Under the pieces are notes generated by a model that saw only the letters and a list, made by a program, of their open reading frames with translations, ran no database searches and had not been told where the DNA came from. 64,000 bases of DNA, taken from positions 2,666,001-2,730,000 of the forward strand of contig CP172536.1 of assembly GCA_044598425.1 (NCBI GenBank), in the 5' to 3' direction. Made by a program: the position numbers and the translations under genes. The DNA comes from JAEVLT01 sp044598425. GTDB lineage: Bacteria; Bacillota; Bacilli; Bacillales; Cytobacillaceae. Shown here in pieces: positions 52,367-61,202 of the stretch (its first letter is position 1; each line of letters opens with the position of its first letter).

Positions 52367-52519
52367 TTATTCGCTTTGATTCGCTTCAGTTTGTGAATAA
52401 GGTTCTTCCTGATTAATAAACCCGCTATTGTACGACTCCATTATTTGCTGATTTACTTCAACAGCTCCTTGCTCATCGAATTCAAATACATTTTGACTTT
52501 TCAATTCATTATTCTTCAT
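52367..52519 (-). CDS. 50-residue acidic small protein
   Basis: ATG at 52519 with GAAAGGGAG upstream, stop TAA at 52367. The product is 50 residues, hydrophilic and acidic, Asn/Gln/Glu-rich, with an EVNQQIMESYNSGFINQ segment likely helical. It has its own terminator. I do not recognise it; a small family of YozQ/DUF4025 type is possible but unproven. The rest of the gap 52211-52616 contains no other gene. Confidence 0.65.
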   Translation of the reverse strand: MKNNELKSQNVFEFDEQGAVEVNQQIMESYNSGFINQEEPYSQTEANQSE

Positions 52520-52595
52520 TCCAAACGGCTCCCTTTCAAATATACTACTCCATTATTGTTCGATAAATTGAAACACATATACAAATTAAATATGG

Positions 52596-52601
52596 TATAA
52601 T
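52596..52601 (+). promoter_or_regulatory. -10 element of the universal stress protein gene
   Basis: TATAAT 21 bp before the start codon of the uspA-like gene. The -35 is weak. Confidence 0.5.
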
Positions 52602-52622
52602 TTAGGCAAGGAGGAGATGAAA

Positions 52623-53078
52623 ATGGGATCCAAATACCAAAATATATTGGTTGCTATCGATGGATCAACGGAAGCAGAGTGGGCTTTTAAAAAAGCAATT
52701 GAAATTGCTAAAAGAAATAACGCAACTCTTTTATTAGCCCATGTCATTGATACACGAACTTTTGCAACGGTTGAGGCTTATGATCGAACAATTGCGGAAA
52801 GAGCAGATCAGTTCGCAACCGAATTACTGGAAAATTACCAAAAAACCGCAAAAGACGCAGGTATTTCCCAAGTTCAGTATGTAATTGAATTTGGCTCTCC
52901 TAAAGTAAAAATCCCGAAAGAAATTGCTAAAAAGAACCAAGTTGACTTAATTATTTGCGGAGCAACAGGTCTAAACGCTGTTGAAAGATTCTTTATCGGA
53001 AGTGTTTCTGAGCATATCACCCGGTACGCACCTTGTGATGTTCTCGTTGTTCGGACTGAAAAAGAAGAAGTTGAATAA
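52623..53078 (+). CDS. Universal stress protein, UspA family
   Basis: 151 residues from ATG 52623, 8 nt after AAGGAGG; the ATG two codons earlier sits on top of the ribosome binding site. UspA fold with N-terminal NILVAIDGS and the ATP-binding motif GATGLNAVERFFIGSVS (about 120-136), matching G-x2-G-x9-G-S. Probably ATP-binding type. Own terminator. Confidence 0.93.
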   Translation: MGSKYQNILVAIDGSTEAEWAFKKAIEIAKRNNATLLLAHVIDTRTFATVEAYDRTIAERADQFATELLENYQKTAKDAGISQVQYVIEFGSPKVKIPKEIAKKNQVDLIICGATGLNAVERFFIGSVSEHITRYAPCDVLVVRTEKEEVE

Positions 53079-53092
53079 TAAACGATAATGAT

Positions 53093-53122
53093 AAGCACTC
53101 GCTATTTTTATGAGTGCTTTTT
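53093..53122 (+). terminator. Terminator of the universal stress protein gene
   Basis: AAGCACTC, loop, GAGTGCTTTTT. Confidence 0.85.
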
Positions 53123-53200
53123 CGTTAGGGAAAAGCTGTGAAAAACAGCGATTACTTGTAGTAGAATAGTTAATAACAAAATATGAATGGGAGGGTCACC

Positions 53201-53515
53201 ATGAAGGAACATTTTTCTTTCGATCATCGCCTGGGTATTCATCTGCCCCACTTATTAACAGAATGGGAGGACTATCCAACGGAAGCACAGCAAGCCATGC
53301 TGCTGCACTGGGAAAAAATTCGCGGAACGATCCCTGATCGAATTGCCGATCTTGAAAAAACGATTAATCAGAAGCAAGCCGAACTTTCGAATGAAAGCAA
53401 TTTCCCGCGCTCATGCCATTTAAATAACGAAATTTCCGAACTTGCTTCAATTATTAATGATCTCTGGATTTGGTACAGAGCCAACCAGACGGTATCAGCG
53501 AAAGTTCATCAATAG
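53201..53515 (+). CDS. Conserved-looking small protein of unknown function
   Basis: 104 residues from ATG 53201 with GGGAGGG 5-6 nt upstream. Hydrophilic, with a coiled-coil-like stretch (about 45-80) and Trp-rich ends (LTEWEDYP, DLWIWYRANQ). I do not recognise the family. Clear terminator follows. It stands between uspA and moaB. Confidence 0.75.
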   Translation: MKEHFSFDHRLGIHLPHLLTEWEDYPTEAQQAMLLHWEKIRGTIPDRIADLEKTINQKQAELSNESNFPRSCHLNNEISELASIINDLWIWYRANQTVSAKVHQ

Positions 53516-53547
53516 AAAATCCCCCACTGGGATTTTCTATTGTTTTT
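53514..53547 (+). terminator. Terminator after the 104-residue gene
   Basis: AGAAAATCCC, loop CCACT, GGGATTTTCT, then ATTGTTTTT. Confidence 0.85.
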
Positions 53548-53566
53548 AAAAAAACAGAAAGACGCT

Positions 53567-54079
53567 CTACAAATCCTTTTTCAGTTCTCTAACCACGTGG
53601 CCGATTTCCGGCAAAATCAGCTTGTTCATGGCAAGCTTAACCGCACCTGAAGAACCTGGAGTTGAGAAAATAGCCTTATTGTTGACAACACCCGCAATGG
53701 CTCGTGATAAAATAGCTGCCGAACCAATATCCTCCTGATAGCTAAGCATACGGAAAAGCTCCCCGAAACCAACCATTTCTTTTTCCAGCAGCAGTTGAAC
53801 AGTTTCAATGGTTACGTCCCGTTTGGCGATGCCAGTACCGCCATTTGTTAAAATGACGTCTATGTCTTCACGGACACAACCCTGTTCAATTTCTTCCCGA
53901 ATAGGTGCTGCTTCATCTTTGACAATCACGTAATCGACAATTTTATGGCCCGCTTGCAAAAGAAGTTCGATCATCAGCTTGCCGCTTTTATCCGTTTCCT
54001 CATTTCTCGTGTCACTGACGGTAATGATTTTACATTGAACGGTTTTAGGTGCTTGTTGTTTATGCTCTTGTGTACTCAT
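53567..54079 (-). CDS. moaB: Molybdenum cofactor biosynthesis protein MoaB
   Basis: MoaB/MogA-type protein of molybdopterin synthesis (molybdopterin adenylyltransferase-like). 170 residues from ATG 54079, with GAGGGGA 7 nt upstream. Motifs ITVSDTRNEETDKSG and TNGGTGIAKRD identify the fold. Its ATG overlaps the TGA of the EcsC-like gene (TGATG), so the two are coupled. Confidence 0.93.
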   Translation of the reverse strand: MSTQEHKQQAPKTVQCKIITVSDTRNEETDKSGKLMIELLLQAGHKIVDYVIVKDEAAPIREEIEQGCVREDIDVILTNGGTGIAKRDVTIETVQLLLEKEMVGFGELFRMLSYQEDIGSAAILSRAIAGVVNNKAIFSTPGSSGAVKLAMNKLILPEIGHVVRELKKDL

Positions 54080-54918
54080 CAATTGATCCCCTCTTTTTCT
54101 TGTAAAAAGCGCAGCAAATAAAAATGATGGGCAAAATCAGTTACTTTTTTCGTTAATTGATAATTCATGCCAGCGCCAATTGCCATGCTAATCATCGGTA
54201 TCCCCTGAACGTCCTTTTTGCGAAATAAGAAAATCAACAACGCTTTTAACATCTGTTGAAGCGGTTGTTCCATCCATTTCGCGTCAGTGACCGCTTCTCT
54301 TCCTTCGTAAAAATAAGAGTCTTTTTCCGCGCTGAATTCTTCGACTAATTCCATCCATCCTGCATGCTGCATCCTTTTGGGAAGAGTGGCTGCATGAAAT
54401 ATTTTTAATGAAGCCATCATTTCATACGGCGTATTTGTTTCGAAACCGTAGGAAAAGGCAATCAGCTGAACAACCCTCAAATTAATCACGGCCATAGCCG
54501 GAATATCCATTCCGAGCAACAAACCGCTCCCCGATCCTGATAATCCCCCTTGGGCAAACGAATAAATGCGATGCCTTGCTATTTGCTGCTGCGCCAAATA
54601 CTGTAATTGATTTATCTCCAGTAATTTTAAATCACTTATTTTTTCGATCGAAGGGTTAAAGATTCTAGCAGAAGACAAAATTCGTTCTTTTGCTTCCGCT
54701 TGAAGCTGGGATCCTTGAACAATGGCATGCAAGTGAAACAGCCAGCTGTCGACCATAGAAAAAAACTGTTCCTGAATTTTTTCAGGCAACATCAAGAAGG
54801 ACTGGTCAATATATTTTTCAAAAGTAAGTTGAAAGTCGTTTGGTTCATAACGAAGCAGCTGATTTTCCCACTCACGAATTTCGCGCAGAACTTTTTTCTC
54901 CACGTCTTTCACCGGCAT
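54079..54918 (-). CDS. EcsC family protein
   Basis: 279 residues from ATG 54918, with GGGAGGTG 4-5 nt upstream; a TTG five codons earlier overlaps that site. EcsC family: soluble or peripheral with a hydrophobic Gly-rich segment GGLSGSGSGLLLGMDIPA (about 123-140) and further hydrophobic patches. EcsC homologues have no settled function. It is upstream of moaB in one transcript. Confidence 0.85.
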   Translation of the reverse strand: MPVKDVEKKVLREIREWENQLLRYEPNDFQLTFEKYIDQSFLMLPEKIQEQFFSMVDSWLFHLHAIVQGSQLQAEAKERILSSARIFNPSIEKISDLKLLEINQLQYLAQQQIARHRIYSFAQGGLSGSGSGLLLGMDIPAMAVINLRVVQLIAFSYGFETNTPYEMMASLKIFHAATLPKRMQHAGWMELVEEFSAEKDSYFYEGREAVTDAKWMEQPLQQMLKALLIFLFRKKDVQGIPMISMAIGAGMNYQLTKKVTDFAHHFYLLRFLQEKEGIN

Positions 54919-54961
54919 CCTTGCACCTCCCAATTGTAAACAGATTTTTCTTTAGTATAAC

Positions 54962-54999
54962 AAAAAAGGCAAAAGTCCCGAAAGAGACCTTTACCTTTT
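54962..54999 (-). terminator. Terminator of ackA
   Basis: Minus strand: AAAGGTAAAGGTCTC, loop, GACTTTTGCCTTT, then TTTTG. Confidence 0.8.
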
Positions 55000-55010
55000 A
55001 AAATAACATT

Positions 55011-56204
55011 TTATCCAATATGTGCAAGGCGGACAGCATCGCGGGCAATCATGACTTCTTCATTCGTCGGGATGATAATAACCTTTACAGGCGAGTGCGG
55101 ATAATTAATAAACGCTTCTTGACCGTTTACTTTGTTTAAGGCCGGATCCCAATACACTCCCATAAACTCCAGTCCTTTTAAAACATTTTCCCGAATAACA
55201 TCGCTGTTTTCGCCAATACCCGCTGTGAAAATAATCGCGTCGACGCCACACATGCGGGATGCGTATGAGCCGATATATTTGTGAATACGGTTGGCAAATA
55301 CATCTAATGCCAGTTGTGCTCGTTCATTGCCCTGATTTGCCTGAACAACGATATCTCTTAAGTCACTTGAAAATCCGGATACACCTAACAAACCGCTCTT
55401 TTTATTCAATACATCTAATACTTCTTCGGCAGTTTTTCCCGTTTTTTCCATGATAAATGGAATTAACGCGGGGTCGATATTACCGGAGCGCGTGCCCATC
55501 GTTACACCGGCAAGCGGCGTAAAGCCCATTGAGGTATCAATCGATTTGCCGGCTTCAATTGCGGCAATACTTGCACCGTTTCCAAGATGGCATGAAATCA
55601 ATCGTAGCTGTTCAATCGGCCGGCCAAGAAGCTCAGCTGCACGTTCAGATACATATTTATGTGAAGTTCCGTGGAAACCGTATTTGCGAATTCCATATTT
55701 CTCATAGTATTCATATGGAAGACTGTAAAGGAAAGAACTTTCCGGCATTGTTTGATGGAAAGCAGTATCAAAAACCGCTACCGCTGGAACGTTTGGCAGC
55801 ACCTGCTTGAACGCTTTAATTCCAGTTACATTCGCGGGGTTGTGCAATGGAGCCAATTCGGATAGCGCTTCAATTTCAGCTAAAACTTCATCCGTGATAA
55901 GGGCAGAATCATTAAATGTTTCGCCTCCATGGACGACACGATGGCCAATTCCTTCAATTTCATCAAGTGATTGAATAATTCCTAAATCGGTTAGTTTTTC
56001 AAGCAGCATTTTAACGGCGACTTCATGATCCGGAATATCACTAGTTTCCTTAATTTTCTCTCCATTCGCTGTAATCGTAAAAATGGAGTCGTTTAAGCCG
56101 ATCCTTTCAATTAATCCTTTTGTAATGACTTCCTCACTTGGCATTTCGAATAATTGAAACTTTAAAGAAGAACTGCCGGCATTAATTGCAATTATTTTAG
56201 ACAT
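55011..56204 (-). CDS. ackA: Acetate kinase
   Basis: Makes acetate and ATP from acetyl phosphate in overflow metabolism. 397 residues from ATG 56204 with AAAAGGAGCGG upstream; upstream frame to 56234 is spurious. Motifs NAGSSSLKF, FDTAFHQTMP, GFHGTSHKYV, CHLGNGAS and GIGENS are intact. In B. subtilis it is activated by CcpA; here a poor cre-like AAATAGCGCTTACT lies at about 56350. Confidence 0.97.
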   Translation of the reverse strand: MSKIIAINAGSSSLKFQLFEMPSEEVITKGLIERIGLNDSIFTITANGEKIKETSDIPDHEVAVKMLLEKLTDLGIIQSLDEIEGIGHRVVHGGETFNDSALITDEVLAEIEALSELAPLHNPANVTGIKAFKQVLPNVPAVAVFDTAFHQTMPESSFLYSLPYEYYEKYGIRKYGFHGTSHKYVSERAAELLGRPIEQLRLISCHLGNGASIAAIEAGKSIDTSMGFTPLAGVTMGTRSGNIDPALIPFIMEKTGKTAEEVLDVLNKKSGLLGVSGFSSDLRDIVVQANQGNERAQLALDVFANRIHKYIGSYASRMCGVDAIIFTAGIGENSDVIRENVLKGLEFMGVYWDPALNKVNGQEAFINYPHSPVKVIIIPTNEEVMIARDAVRLAHIG

Positions 56205-56437
56205 TTTGCTACCGCTCCTTTTATATAACAACATCCATGATGAATGATCTTTGATTAGTACAGTCTTATTGTGTACAAACCAATCACGAATGTTTCTTCC
56301 AATTTCTCATTAAATCATTGTAATTGCGACATTTCAAGGAGTAGTTTTCAAAATAGCGCTTACTTAAAAATTTCCATTTATTCTGATACTTGTGAGAATT
56401 AAAAACATTCCTCGTTTTTCAACATGAATTTTCAAAA

Positions 56438-56472
56438 GAAAACAAGCAGCCGATGCAACAGTGCACCGGCCT
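56438..56472 (-). terminator. Terminator of ytxK
   Basis: Minus strand: GCCGGTGCA-CTGT-TGCATCGGC, then TGCTTGTTTTCTTTT. Confidence 0.7.
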
Positions 56473-56480
56473 TTCGATTG

Positions 56481-57464
56481 CTATTTATTTTCTTTCACCC
56501 ACTGATCGATTTTCTTTAAGATCGTTCCCATTTCGCCCGCGTTCGATAAGCTCGGCAAATTCACCAGCATTGCTTCTTTTGGCGCATGAATACCTTCACC
56601 TTTTTTTTGCAAAATAAAGATTGTTTTTGCTGATTGTTTATTTTTAAACATGCTGAGTGGCAGCTGTAGTACACCTTGAATAAATACATATTCCTTTAAG
56701 TACTCGTGAAGCTGTTCAGCCTGTTCACTCTCAAACAATCCATTCGGGATAATAAAAAATTGGTATCCTCCTGGCTTCGTGTGGCGAACGCTTTGTTCAA
56801 TAAACAAATGATGTGAATAGGAATGCCCTTTTTTGGCCGCCAATTGGTAATCCGCCGCCCGAATGTCATTCGGATAATACCCGACCGGTAAATCGCTGAT
56901 CACGGCGTCAACTGGATCGATAAACAGGGGCTCAAGGCTGTCTTGATTAAAAAATTGGATCGGATATTGCTGCAAATTAGCATTTACATAGGCTAATTTA
57001 ATGAGTAAATCATCGATGTCCACACCGAATGATTCGATCTTCTTTTGTGTTTGATGATTTAAAACGGTTGTTAATAAATTACCGGTGCCTACGGCCGGGT
57101 CAAGCAAGGTAAAAGCCTGTTTGTTGATAAATTTATCGACCAAGTATCCGATCAGCATGCCAACTGTATCCGGTGTCATCTGATGGTTTGGCTGAACAGA
57201 TTCCTTCATTCCTTTCAAAATGACGAGCTGGAAAGCCTTGCGGATTTCTTCATTCGAAAACTTTTCCAAATCGATTTCTTGGTACTGTTTCTTCAATCGT
57301 TTTATTGTCAGTTCACTTAATTCATCTTGGAGAACCGAGCCGTGAAAGAGATTTTCGCCTGTTTCCGCAAGCGCCTCTAAATAAGTGCAGGATAATTCGT
57401 CTTGTAAAGTATTGGCCGTTTCATTAAATAATGTAAACAATTGTTCAACTGGGGAAATTTTCAT
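56481..57464 (-). CDS. ytxK: YtxK, class I SAM-dependent methyltransferase-like
   Basis: 327 residues, related to adenine-specific DNA methyltransferases: SAM-binding LLDPAVGTGNLL (about 118-129) and a motif IV position reading VISDLPVGYYP (about 178-188) in place of NPPY/DPPY. Whether it methylates DNA, RNA or protein is not known. Usual position upstream of ackA. Start 57464 with AGGAGG. Confidence 0.9.
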   Translation of the reverse strand: MKISPVEQLFTLFNETANTLQDELSCTYLEALAETGENLFHGSVLQDELSELTIKRLKKQYQEIDLEKFSNEEIRKAFQLVILKGMKESVQPNHQMTPDTVGMLIGYLVDKFINKQAFTLLDPAVGTGNLLTTVLNHQTQKKIESFGVDIDDLLIKLAYVNANLQQYPIQFFNQDSLEPLFIDPVDAVISDLPVGYYPNDIRAADYQLAAKKGHSYSHHLFIEQSVRHTKPGGYQFFIIPNGLFESEQAEQLHEYLKEYVFIQGVLQLPLSMFKNKQSAKTIFILQKKGEGIHAPKEAMLVNLPSLSNAGEMGTILKKIDQWVKENK

Positions 57465-57537
57465 CGTTGTTTTGCCTCCTGATTTTCTCCATTCATTTTA
57501 ACGAGTATGCTCTATTTCCACAAGTTTAAGCATATTT

Positions 57538-57566
57538 AAAAGGTCCCGACCATGTCGGGACCTTTT
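57538..57566 (-). terminator. Terminator of tpx
   Basis: AAAAGGTCCCGAC-ATG-GTCGGGACCTTTT, perfect 13-bp stem. Confidence 0.85.
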
Positions 57567-57576
57567 GGATTAAAAC

Positions 57577-58077
57577 TTATTTTGCACTTTTTGCTGCTTC
57601 GATGGCTGCTTCATAGTTTGGATGATTCGTTGCTTCTGGAACATACTCTACATAAGTAACTTTATCAGTTGAATCAACCACAAAAACAGCACGAGTCAGC
57701 AGTCTTAATTCTTTTATTGCCACTCCGTAAGCTTCCCCAAATGAAAGATCCCTGTGGTCTGATAATGTTTGAACATTTTCAATTCCATTTGCTCCGCACC
57801 AGCGCTTTTGTGCAAATGGCAAGTCAACGCTTATGGTTAAAATTTTTACATTGCCTAATTGGTTCGCTTCTTCATTAAAACGGCGTGTTTGTGCATCACA
57901 AACGCCCGTATCGAGAGAAGGCACCACACTGATTAAACGAACTTGCCCCTTTGTGTCGTTTAACGTAACCTCTGATAAATCATTGGCAAGGACAGTAAAA
58001 TTCGGTGCCTTGTCTCCCACCTTTACTTCGCTGCCAAGTAATGTAACAGAATTGCCTTTAAAAGTGACCTTTGCCAT
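57577..58077 (-). CDS. tpx: Thiol peroxidase
   Basis: Atypical 2-Cys peroxiredoxin that reduces hydroperoxides with thioredoxin. 166 residues; peroxidatic Cys60 in PSLDTGVCDAQTRRF and resolving Cys94 in KRWCGANG. Start 58077 with AAAGGAGG. Confidence 0.96.
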   Translation of the reverse strand: MAKVTFKGNSVTLLGSEVKVGDKAPNFTVLANDLSEVTLNDTKGQVRLISVVPSLDTGVCDAQTRRFNEEANQLGNVKILTISVDLPFAQKRWCGANGIENVQTLSDHRDLSFGEAYGVAIKELRLLTRAVFVVDSTDKVTYVEYVPEATNHPNYEAAIEAAKSAK

Positions 58078-58162
58078 TTCTACATCCTCCTTTGTTTTAT
58101 GTACAGTGCTACTATAACTTTTCAGAATCTTTTTTGCAAAGAATTCCCCTTCACAAAATCCA

Positions 58163-58201
58163 CAAAAAAAGTTAATCCCCAGATATGCTTGGAAGATTAA
58201 C
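58163..58201 (-). terminator. Terminator of ytfI-ytfJ
   Basis: Minus strand: GTTAATC, loop of 17, GATTAAC, then TTTTTTT, ten bases after ytfJ. Confidence 0.75.
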
Positions 58202-58211
58202 TTGGTACGGT

Positions 58212-58679
58212 TTAAAATTCTAAATTCTGTTGTTCCTGATGCGATGGCTGTGAATTTGACTGGTTTTTATCATCGTTTTTTGAAAGCATTTGCTGAATTT
58301 TATCAACTGCCTGCGGTGCAAGTTCGAGAATTTTTTCATATAAATGAGTGCTTTCATCAAGATGGAGCATTTTAACACCATGTGAATTGACAATTAAAAA
58401 AGCAATCGGAGTAATCGAAACGCCGCCCCCGCTGCCGCCGCCAAATGGATGGCTCGATTGACTATTCCCCTGCCCTTGATTGCCCTGGGATGATTGCGAT
58501 TGATCAAGCTTAAATTCGCTCCCGCCTGCAGCAAAGCCAAAACCTACTTTTGAAACGGTTAAAATTACACTGCCATCCGGGGTTTCCACAGGATCTCCAA
58601 TAATCGTATTAACATCAATCATTTCTTTTAAACTTTCCATTGCCGTAGTCATCAATCCTTGGATTGGGTGGTCAGACAT
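58212..58679 (-). CDS. ytfJ: Sporulation protein YtfJ (GerW family)
   Basis: 155 residues. N-terminal DUF/GerW segment with IIGDPVETPDGSVILTVSKVGFGFAAGG (in parts), a Gln/Ser-rich spacer (about 78-100) and a Gly-rich GGGSGGGVSITPIAF stretch, then a C-terminal Asn/Gln-rich tail. YtfJ/GerW proteins contribute to spore germination. It starts at 58679, 17 bp after ytfI, with GAGGAGG. Confidence 0.92.
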   Translation of the reverse strand: MSDHPIQGLMTTAMESLKEMIDVNTIIGDPVETPDGSVILTVSKVGFGFAAGGSEFKLDQSQSSQGNQGQGNSQSSHPFGGGSGGGVSITPIAFLIVNSHGVKMLHLDESTHLYEKILELAPQAVDKIQQMLSKNDDKNQSNSQPSHQEQQNLEF

Positions 58680-58696
58680 GCAGTTTTCCTCCTCTT

Positions 58697-59395
58697 TTAC
58701 ACGGACTTTGTTTTTTCATCTGATAAGACTGTATTCTTTTCAAGATGAGGGAGTCCGCCTTTCCAAAATTTAACTAGTTTTATTCCTGCTACTATAGCAT
58801 GCCCGATTCGAAACTGAAACATACATTCAAGCTCTGTATGCATGATCATTTGTTGAAAATTTGGCACAACCATAATTTCCGGCTGTTCCTTCATTCGAAA
58901 ATAATGGCTCAATAAGCCCAGTACACTTCCTTTTATTGTCCACAGCCCGCCTGCCATCATTCCAGTAAGCGCCGCATCCTCAACGCCAATAGCCGTAGAC
59001 CAACGAAACTGTTTAATTGTTACTTTTCTTAAAAATTTTCGAAGAACGACATGGAAGTGAATGACATGTTCTAGGATCTCCTGATAATTTTTTAAACTTG
59101 AAATGACTTTCCTCGGGGTTATTTTGTTAATGTTTTGATCCGACACAGTCTCCTGTGGACCCACTTTTCTTTTCCCTTTTAAAATAACACTTGGGGAGTC
59201 ATCATCTACTTTAATAAGCGGGATATCTTTCTTATACTTAATTAATCCAAACCACGCTCGAAATTCAATTTTCAGATCATCATTATCGTTCTGATGAAAA
59301 TATTTAATCGAAATCGTTAACTTTGTTAAAAGGACAAAGACGAACAAAAGCAATCCAGTGATCACAGCAAAGATCAGCCATTTCAATCCGTTCAC
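58697..59395 (-). CDS. ytfI: YtfI, DUF2953 membrane-anchored protein
   Basis: 232 residues with an N-terminal membrane segment (about 5-27) and a soluble remainder; matches DUF2953 next to ytfJ. The start is unsettled: GTG 59395 has a too-close AAAGG, while TTG 59386 leaves 11 nt. A hairpin TTCAGCC/GGCTGAA (59401-59424) sits right before the ribosome binding site. Confidence 0.85.
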   Translation of the reverse strand: MNGLKWLIFAVITGLLLFVFVLLTKLTISIKYFHQNDNDDLKIEFRAWFGLIKYKKDIPLIKVDDDSPSVILKGKRKVGPQETVSDQNINKITPRKVISSLKNYQEILEHVIHFHVVLRKFLRKVTIKQFRWSTAIGVEDAALTGMMAGGLWTIKGSVLGLLSHYFRMKEQPEIMVVPNFQQMIMHTELECMFQFRIGHAIVAGIKLVKFWKGGLPHLEKNTVLSDEKTKSV

Positions 59396-59427
59396 AACCT
59401 TTCAGCCTACTAGTATCGGCTGAACGC

Positions 59428-59465
59428 CAAAAAAATAAACCTATCATTTTGAACATGATAGGTTT
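59428..59465 (-). terminator. Terminator of sppA-yteJ
   Basis: Minus strand: AAACCTATCAT, loop, ATGATAGGTTT, then ATTTTTTT, just after yteJ. Confidence 0.85.
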
Positions 59466-59471
59466 AATTGA

Positions 59472-60017
59472 TTACTCTGCATGAACCACTGAAGTATCAG
59501 CAAACAGGTCATGCAGCCCTTGTTTTTTAGGCATGAAAGCGACAATGATATATCCGACAATAATGGTGGAGGAAATAAACCGTCCGATCCATTCGCGAAA
59601 CAGGACTGTACCCCACGTCAAAGGACCGCTTTTTAGATTCACTACTTTTAGCCCAAAAACCATTTTTCCAAGCGTCTGCCCAAAGAATTTAGTCATGAGG
59701 ACAAAATAAAGATAAAATACGATCGCTGTCACAATCGAAATCGGGGCAAACATATTAAACTCGGCAAGCGGGATGTCGAGAAAGCGGAAAACCGGTTTAA
59801 TCAGCAGCCGATTCAAGCTTCCGATCACCGCTAAATCGAGCAGATAAGCCCAAAACCGCATCCATAACCCGGCAAAGCGAACATGCGGGAAAACGGGTTG
59901 TTCTGCTTCCTGCTGAGCTGGATTCACCACAAGCTGTTCGTCATGATCTTTTGGATCAGCAGGTTCTTTTTCCATTTTCGAAAGCCTTTGAAGTTTTTCG
60001 TTCTCATGAATTTCCAA
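59472..60017 (-). CDS. yteJ: RDD family membrane protein YteJ
   Basis: 181 residues; acidic N-terminal tail (1-50), then an RDD domain with FAGLWMRFWAYLLDLAVIG (Arg, Asp pattern) and three to four membrane segments. Function unknown. TTG start at 60017 with GGGGGG 6 nt upstream, 11 bp after sppA. Confidence 0.88.
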   Translation of the reverse strand: MEIHENEKLQRLSKMEKEPADPKDHDEQLVVNPAQQEAEQPVFPHVRFAGLWMRFWAYLLDLAVIGSLNRLLIKPVFRFLDIPLAEFNMFAPISIVTAIVFYLYFVLMTKFFGQTLGKMVFGLKVVNLKSGPLTWGTVLFREWIGRFISSTIIVGYIIVAFMPKKQGLHDLFADTSVVHAE

Positions 60018-60028
60018 TTTTGTCCCCC

Positions 60029-61039
60029 CTATTCAGCATAAAGATACATGAGGCGGGGGGAATTGGGTTTGGAGAGGATTTTCATTAATCCAGCCATTTC
60101 TGCGTTACTTCCCATCACCTTCTGCGCCTGCAAGCTTAAAATAGAACCGAGTCCAAAATTATCCGTATAGCGGACAACTTGAGCTCCGCTGAGCTTTTCA
60201 TTCTTTTTCATCTTGGCAATCACATCATCAAGATAGCCGAAACCGTCAATTAAATTTAGTTCCTTCGCCTGGCGTCCATCATAGACACGACCATCAGCGA
60301 TTTTCTTTACCTGGTCAACAGGGATGCCACGCCCTTCAGATATCACTTTTACAAAGCCTTCGTACGAGTTATTCACCATTTTCTGAAGAATTTGTTGTTC
60401 CTCAGGCGTCATTTTTCGAGTTGGGCTCATAATATCTTTATATTGCCCGCTTTTGATGGTAACAAAATCCACACCATACTTTTTAGCGAGCTCTGAGTAA
60501 TTGATACTTTCCATAATCACACCGAGCGATCCTGTTAACGTCTCCGGACTTGCGTAAATTTTATTAGCAGCAGTGGAAATATAATAGCCGCCTGACGCAG
60601 CCATCGACCCCATTGAAACATAGACAGGCTTTTTGGTCTTTTGTTTGATTTGCAAAATTTTATCATGGACTTCTGCACTTTCCATTACTCCGCCACCTGG
60701 AGAATTGACCCGGAGGATGATTCCTTTTACTGCATTATCTTTCATCACATAATCCAATTTTTTTAAAAAAGTTTGGTGATCATAGCCTGAACTTTGCAAT
60801 ATGGACTGCGCATCGCCTGAATCTTGAATGACTCCATCCACATCAAGAATCGCAATTTTCTTCAACTCATTTCCACTTTTTACTACTTCTTCTGTAAACG
60901 GCTGTTTGCTAGCCGCTAGCAAATCGGTGAAATCCGTTTTGATTCCCTTGTATGCGAATGCCGATAAAAAATTGATGACAATCGACACAATGAATAAACC
61001 CGCAGCAATACCTAATGCTGCCCAGCGTTTTCCTGACAA
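60029..61039 (-). CDS. sppA: Signal peptide peptidase SppA
   Basis: Membrane serine protease that clears cleaved signal peptides. I choose TTG 61039 (336 residues, (M)SGKRWAALGIAAGLF), with GGGAGGG 7 nt upstream, matching B. subtilis SppA; ATG 61063 has a crowded site. Membrane anchor (about 5-25), then protease domain with catalytic Ser in GSMAASGGYY and Lys in TIKSGQYKD. Upstream of yteJ in one operon. Confidence 0.94.
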   Translation of the reverse strand: MSGKRWAALGIAAGLFIVSIVINFLSAFAYKGIKTDFTDLLAASKQPFTEEVVKSGNELKKIAILDVDGVIQDSGDAQSILQSSGYDHQTFLKKLDYVMKDNAVKGIILRVNSPGGGVMESAEVHDKILQIKQKTKKPVYVSMGSMAASGGYYISTAANKIYASPETLTGSLGVIMESINYSELAKKYGVDFVTIKSGQYKDIMSPTRKMTPEEQQILQKMVNNSYEGFVKVISEGRGIPVDQVKKIADGRVYDGRQAKELNLIDGFGYLDDVIAKMKKNEKLSGAQVVRYTDNFGLGSILSLQAQKVMGSNAEMAGLMKILSKPNSPRLMYLYAE

Positions 61040-61202
61040 TGTGAATCCCTCCCTTTTGTTCATGGTCCCTCTTTATACTGACATCATTTCATTTCGGTTC
61101 AAAAAAATGATAAGATGAAATCAATTACTTCTTGTTATTTTACCAAACGAAAATGAGAAATAGTAAAAAAAATTTGTGCATTTTTCAATGGAGGGTTGGT
61201 CA

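Noticed and set aside
56350..56364. cre-like AAATAGCGCTTACT upstream of ackA
   Set aside because: Only about 10 of 14 consensus positions match; too weak to call although ackA is a known CcpA target.
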